Positions 61,179-64,000 of a stretch of DNA of 64,000 nt are shown piece by piece. Position 1 is the stretch's first letter, and each line of letters opens with the position of its first letter. Made by a program: the position numbers and the translations under genes. The DNA comes from Bacteroidota bacterium (GTDB lineage Bacteria > Bacteroidota > Bacteroidia > Palsa-965), in contig JADBYT010000012.1 of assembly GCA_020402865.1 (NCBI GenBank), positions 1 through 64,000 on the forward strand, in the 5' to 3' direction. Below the pieces are notes generated by a model. That model was not told the DNA's origin. It saw only the letters and a program-made list of their open reading frames with translations, and searched no databases.

Positions 61179-61364
61179 TATACCAGTTGCCGGGACTCCG
61201 ATTTCCGGTTAAATTATTGATAATATTATAACTAAACCAACCTGATACATACAAAGCCTTTTAAACAAAAAAAATAATACCAATCCCGACAAAAGGTATT
61301 TTTGAAATACCGGAAAACCAAGCTATCCCTTTTCCATTTAATTAAAAAGCTATTGACTGGCAGC

Positions 61365-61372
61365 TATTTTTG
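61365..61372 (+). promoter_or_regulatory. -7 box (TATTTTTG) of the gene at 61411
   Basis: Perfect -7 match with no good TTTG at -33. Transcription would start near 61378, leaving about 30 bases of leader before the GTG at 61411 and excluding little else. Confidence 0.5.
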
Positions 61373-61410
61373 TCCTATAGTTGTATTCAGCATTTCTAAA
61401 ACCCGTCGTC

Positions 61411-62985
61411 GTGAATAAACTTCTATTATTCATTGCATCCGTTGTATTGCTTGCCGGAGGCATGATTCCAGCCGTAGCTCAGAGTTCTTACGTAAGAACC
61501 TATCAGCAAACAAGTGCGCCTTACACTGCGGCTTCTCCGGCAGCCATGTATCAGTGCAGCAACGGCAATTTGCTCACTGCATGGAACAACTCTTTTTATG
61601 GCTATGCAACCTTAACACGTATTGATGCTACGGGCTATGCACAATGGAGCATCACACTGGGCGATGGCAATTCCTCTACCTCACACGAAGTTTATTCAAT
61701 TGGTGAAAACACCGATGGTTCACTTTGGGTGTTTGGTGGCAGCCGTAATATTAACGGTATCCCGGAATATTATCTTTCCGAGTTATCTCAGGCAGGTGTA
61801 ATCAACTGGACAAAATTTTATTATGCCACAGATGAATACGCCTACGTTATACCAACCTGTCATAAAATGTTTGATGACGGCTACATGATGAACCTCTCTG
61901 TATCCTCGCACCTGCAGCTGCTTCGTACTGATGCCGACGGCAACCTGATGTGGGGACAGGTATTTAAAACCGACTCAAGCCAATACAAGCATCCCGGATT
62001 TGCAGGAACTCCCACCTACGACGGAGGTTTTGTAATGTCGGGAAAAGACGGTTCAAACAGTTGTCTGGTTAAAGTAAATCTGAATGGAGGTGTTGACTGG
62101 GGTTTTTCATGGAATCCGTGGAATAATGCTTACTGCCACACAAAAGATGTATGCCAGCTTAACGATGGAAGTATTATTGCGGGAGGTTATATTGATAATT
62201 TGTGTTTTCTGCTCAAGGTGGATATTTCAGGATCAATAAGCTGGATTAAAACGTTTGGAGTTGGTACGGCAGCTAATCCTTCTGTATATCGTATTCATCC
62301 GCTCTCTGATGGTTCTTTTCTGGCCTGTGGTGCAATGGTAAATTCTTTTACAAACCCCGGCGATTTTATTCTGAAAATGGATAGCGATGGGAATCTTATT
62401 GGTGCTGCACAGCATACTTCAAATTATTCAACAATGAGTTATGCGCTTGATGGACGCTCTATGGTGAATCAATCGAATGAATTGTTTGTACTTCAGAATA
62501 CATTTGCAGCAGGAAATCCGATTGAGCTCACCAAAATTGGCGTGGGTTTTGAATCGGGTTGCAACACCACACCCATTTCCGTTGCGTTTACTTCCCTGCC
62601 TGTGCCGCCCATGTCATCGCTGCTGCGTACTGTATGGGCTGCCAATGATGGAATTGAGGTAACAGGCAATACACTTAGTGCATACCCGGTGAGCCTAACC
62701 GTAAGTTTTATTTGTTTGGCAACCGGTATAACAGCCCCCCTACTGAGCAGTGATGCAAGTGTGTATCCCAACCCATCGGCAGCGGGCAATGTACTTCGCT
62801 TTAATTCGGTGGGAACTGCGCGCTGGACAATAACTGATGCAGCAGGCAGCACCGTGCAGGAAGGGCGCGCCCAACCCGGCAACAATACATTGCCTGAGTT
62901 AACGCTGAGCAGTGGCATGTACATGTTCCGCCTTGTAAACGATAACGGCGATGTACTTACGCAACAGAAACTGATTCGGGAATAA
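61411..62985 (+). CDS. T9SS-sorted propeller-like secreted protein
   Basis: 524 residues from GTG 61411. A TTG at 61381 is in frame, but the region from GTG gives a clean signal peptide (NKLLLFIASVVLLAGGMIPAVAQ), so GTG is chosen. The body has repeated strands of the pattern DGSxxxxG...ILKMDSDGNLIG and TDADGNLMWGQVF, which look like a beta-propeller of the delta-60/SBBP-like kind. The last 80 residues are a type A T9SS domain (SVYPNPSAAGNV, WTITDAAGSTVQEG, GMYMFRLVND). No catalytic site recognised. A terminator follows directly. Confidence 0.82.
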   Translation: MNKLLLFIASVVLLAGGMIPAVAQSSYVRTYQQTSAPYTAASPAAMYQCSNGNLLTAWNNSFYGYATLTRIDATGYAQWSITLGDGNSSTSHEVYSIGENTDGSLWVFGGSRNINGIPEYYLSELSQAGVINWTKFYYATDEYAYVIPTCHKMFDDGYMMNLSVSSHLQLLRTDADGNLMWGQVFKTDSSQYKHPGFAGTPTYDGGFVMSGKDGSNSCLVKVNLNGGVDWGFSWNPWNNAYCHTKDVCQLNDGSIIAGGYIDNLCFLLKVDISGSISWIKTFGVGTAANPSVYRIHPLSDGSFLACGAMVNSFTNPGDFILKMDSDGNLIGAAQHTSNYSTMSYALDGRSMVNQSNELFVLQNTFAAGNPIELTKIGVGFESGCNTTPISVAFTSLPVPPMSSLLRTVWAANDGIEVTGNTLSAYPVSLTVSFICLATGITAPLLSSDASVYPNPSAAGNVLRFNSVGTARWTITDAAGSTVQEGRAQPGNNTLPELTLSSGMYMFRLVNDNGDVLTQQKLIRE

Positions 62986-63004
62986 CTCATATTGCTTTGT
63001 TTGT

Positions 63005-63042
63005 GAAGTCGTTTCAGCCTGGCTGAAGCGGCTTCTTTTTTT
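63005..63042 (+). terminator. terminator after the 61411-62985 gene
   Basis: GAAGTCGTTTCAGC (63005-63018) and GCTGAAGCGGCTTC (63022-63035) pair over 14 positions with two G-T wobbles, then TTTTTTT. Confidence 0.85.
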
Positions 63043-63109
63043 ATGGGGTGTAAACGGCATTGTGTTTAGCCGGGCTTTTGCGTAAGTTCGTGTTTAAACA
63101 GAAAGTGCA

Positions 63110-64000
63110 ATGGATAAACGTTCGTTTCTTAAGAAAGCCGGTTTGCTTGGACTTGCAGCGGCATCGCGCATTTCATTGCCCGCACGCGAAACTGCGATCG
63201 CATTGCCCCAAGGCGATAACGACGAGGCCTTCTGGCAGGAAATACGCAATGGCTACGACCTGCCTGCCGATTTTGTGAATTTCGAAAACGGCTACTACTG
63301 TGTGCAACCCCGCTATGTTACCGAGAAATACATGGCACACATGCACGAAGTAAACCGGCTGGGCGCGCGTTACATGCGTACTGTACAGTTTGAAAACAAA
63401 AATGCCATAGCCGCAAGGCTTGCACAAACAGCAGGCGTGCAAAGCGACGAACTGATTATTACGCGCAACACAACCGAGGCGCTTGACATGGTGATTGCCG
63501 GTTTTCCGTGGCGCAAAGGTGATGAGGCGGTGATGGCCATGCACGACTATGGTGCCATGCTTGATATGTTTAAGCAGGTGGCGCGGCGGCACGGTGTGGT
63601 AAACAAACTGGTAACCGTTCCGCTTCATCCGCAAAGCGACGATGAAATTGTAAAGGTGTATGAAGCGGCTATTACCAAACGTACAAAGCTGCTCATGCTT
63701 TCGCACATGATAAATATTACCGGACAAATTCTTCCGGTGAAAAAAATTGCCGATATGGCCCGAAGCCGGGGCGTGCAGGTAATGGTTGACGGTGCGCATG
63801 CCTTTGCACATTTCCGGTTTTCAATTAATGACCTCAACTGTGATTATTACGCATGCAGTTTACACAAGTGGCTGAGCGCACCGCTGGGAGCAGGATTCCT
63901 GTGGATGCGAAAAGAACACATCCCCGCCATCTGGCCGCTTTTTGCCGAAGAAGGTATAGCGCCTGAAAAAATAGCACGCCTCAATCACACCGGCACACAT
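63110..64000 (+). CDS. class V aminotransferase (isopenicillin-N-epimerase-like), 5' part, runs off right edge
   Basis: ATG 63110 opens a frame that stays open to the last base (297 codons). The N terminus MDKRSFLKKAGLLGLAAASR has a twin-arginine-like look with only one Arg, common in this group. PLP-fold landmarks follow: ITRNTTEALDMVIAGF near 110, the Asp and His of VMVDGAHAFAHF near 225, and the likely PLP lysine in CSLHKWLSAPLGAGFLW near 251. Related proteins include cysteine desulfurase-like and epimerase-like enzymes; the substrate is undecided. The C-terminal domain lies outside the window. Confidence 0.85.
   Translation, partial: MDKRSFLKKAGLLGLAAASRISLPARETAIALPQGDNDEAFWQEIRNGYDLPADFVNFENGYYCVQPRYVTEKYMAHMHEVNRLGARYMRTVQFENKNAIAARLAQTAGVQSDELIITRNTTEALDMVIAGFPWRKGDEAVMAMHDYGAMLDMFKQVARRHGVVNKLVTVPLHPQSDDEIVKVYEAAITKRTKLLMLSHMINITGQILPVKKIADMARSRGVQVMVDGAHAFAHFRFSINDLNCDYYACSLHKWLSAPLGAGFLWMRKEHIPAIWPLFAEEGIAPEKIARLNHTGTH

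Overview
The window is a 64 kb chromosomal piece of a member of the Bacteroidota. Several independent signs agree: the 16S rRNA 5' part at the left edge, many TTTG-N19-TAnnTTTG promoters (the sigma factor recognition pattern typical of this phylum), a GldM protein, many secreted proteins ending in type IX secretion system (T9SS) C-terminal sorting domains, and two TonB-dependent receptors with an N-terminal carboxypeptidase-regulatory-like domain. I cannot place it below phylum from sequence reading alone.

Layout. 1-954 is the 5' part of a 16S rRNA on the minus strand, driven by an array of five tandem promoters (1179-1596). 1.7-6.3 kb holds an SDR oxidoreductase, an outer-membrane barrel and a large secreted amidase with a CUB domain. 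6.4-16.9 kb is a surface/gliding block: a 1609-residue adhesin-like protein, a seven-blade YCF48-like propeller protein, GldM, and a choice-of-anchor-L protein with a type B sorting domain. 17-19.4 kb has Nfu and NadB facing each other across a 162-bp imperfect palindrome. 19.5-24.5 kb has a T9SS cargo protein, a ClC channel with CBS domains and a TPR/SpoIIE phosphatase. 24.5-27.6 kb is a compact metal cassette (small Cys-rich protein, TonB receptor, secreted HMA protein). 27.7-35.8 kb is mixed housekeeping and membrane genes (Crp/Fnr regulator, ABC-F, M43 protease, rhomboid). 35.9-38.4 kb is a haem-type TonB receptor, followed by two look-alike small structured RNA candidates. 38.9-48.6 kb has a small unknown protein, a TerB/DnaJ protein, a giant MORN-repeat protein, a TetR/FAD-monooxygenase pair with duplicated putative operators, and HtpG. 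48.7-63 kb has three more T9SS cargo proteins, an MCE-like lipoprotein, a four-helix-bundle protein next to a tandem polypurine repeat, and initiator tRNA-Met. A class V aminotransferase runs off the right edge.

How it works together. Seven large secreted proteins carry T9SS sorting signals (six type A style, one type B/CHU_C), plus one M43 protease with the same type of tail, so the region is rich in surface and secreted products. The TonB receptors and their small neighbours suggest metal and haem uptake. Several starts lie only 4-8 nt from a -7 promoter box, so leaderless or nearly leaderless messages look common here, and this was used to correct several start codons. The least explained items are the twin RNAs at 38.5-38.8 kb, the 162-bp palindrome at 17.6 kb, the five-promoter rRNA array and the family of small one-TM proteins with proline-rich tails.
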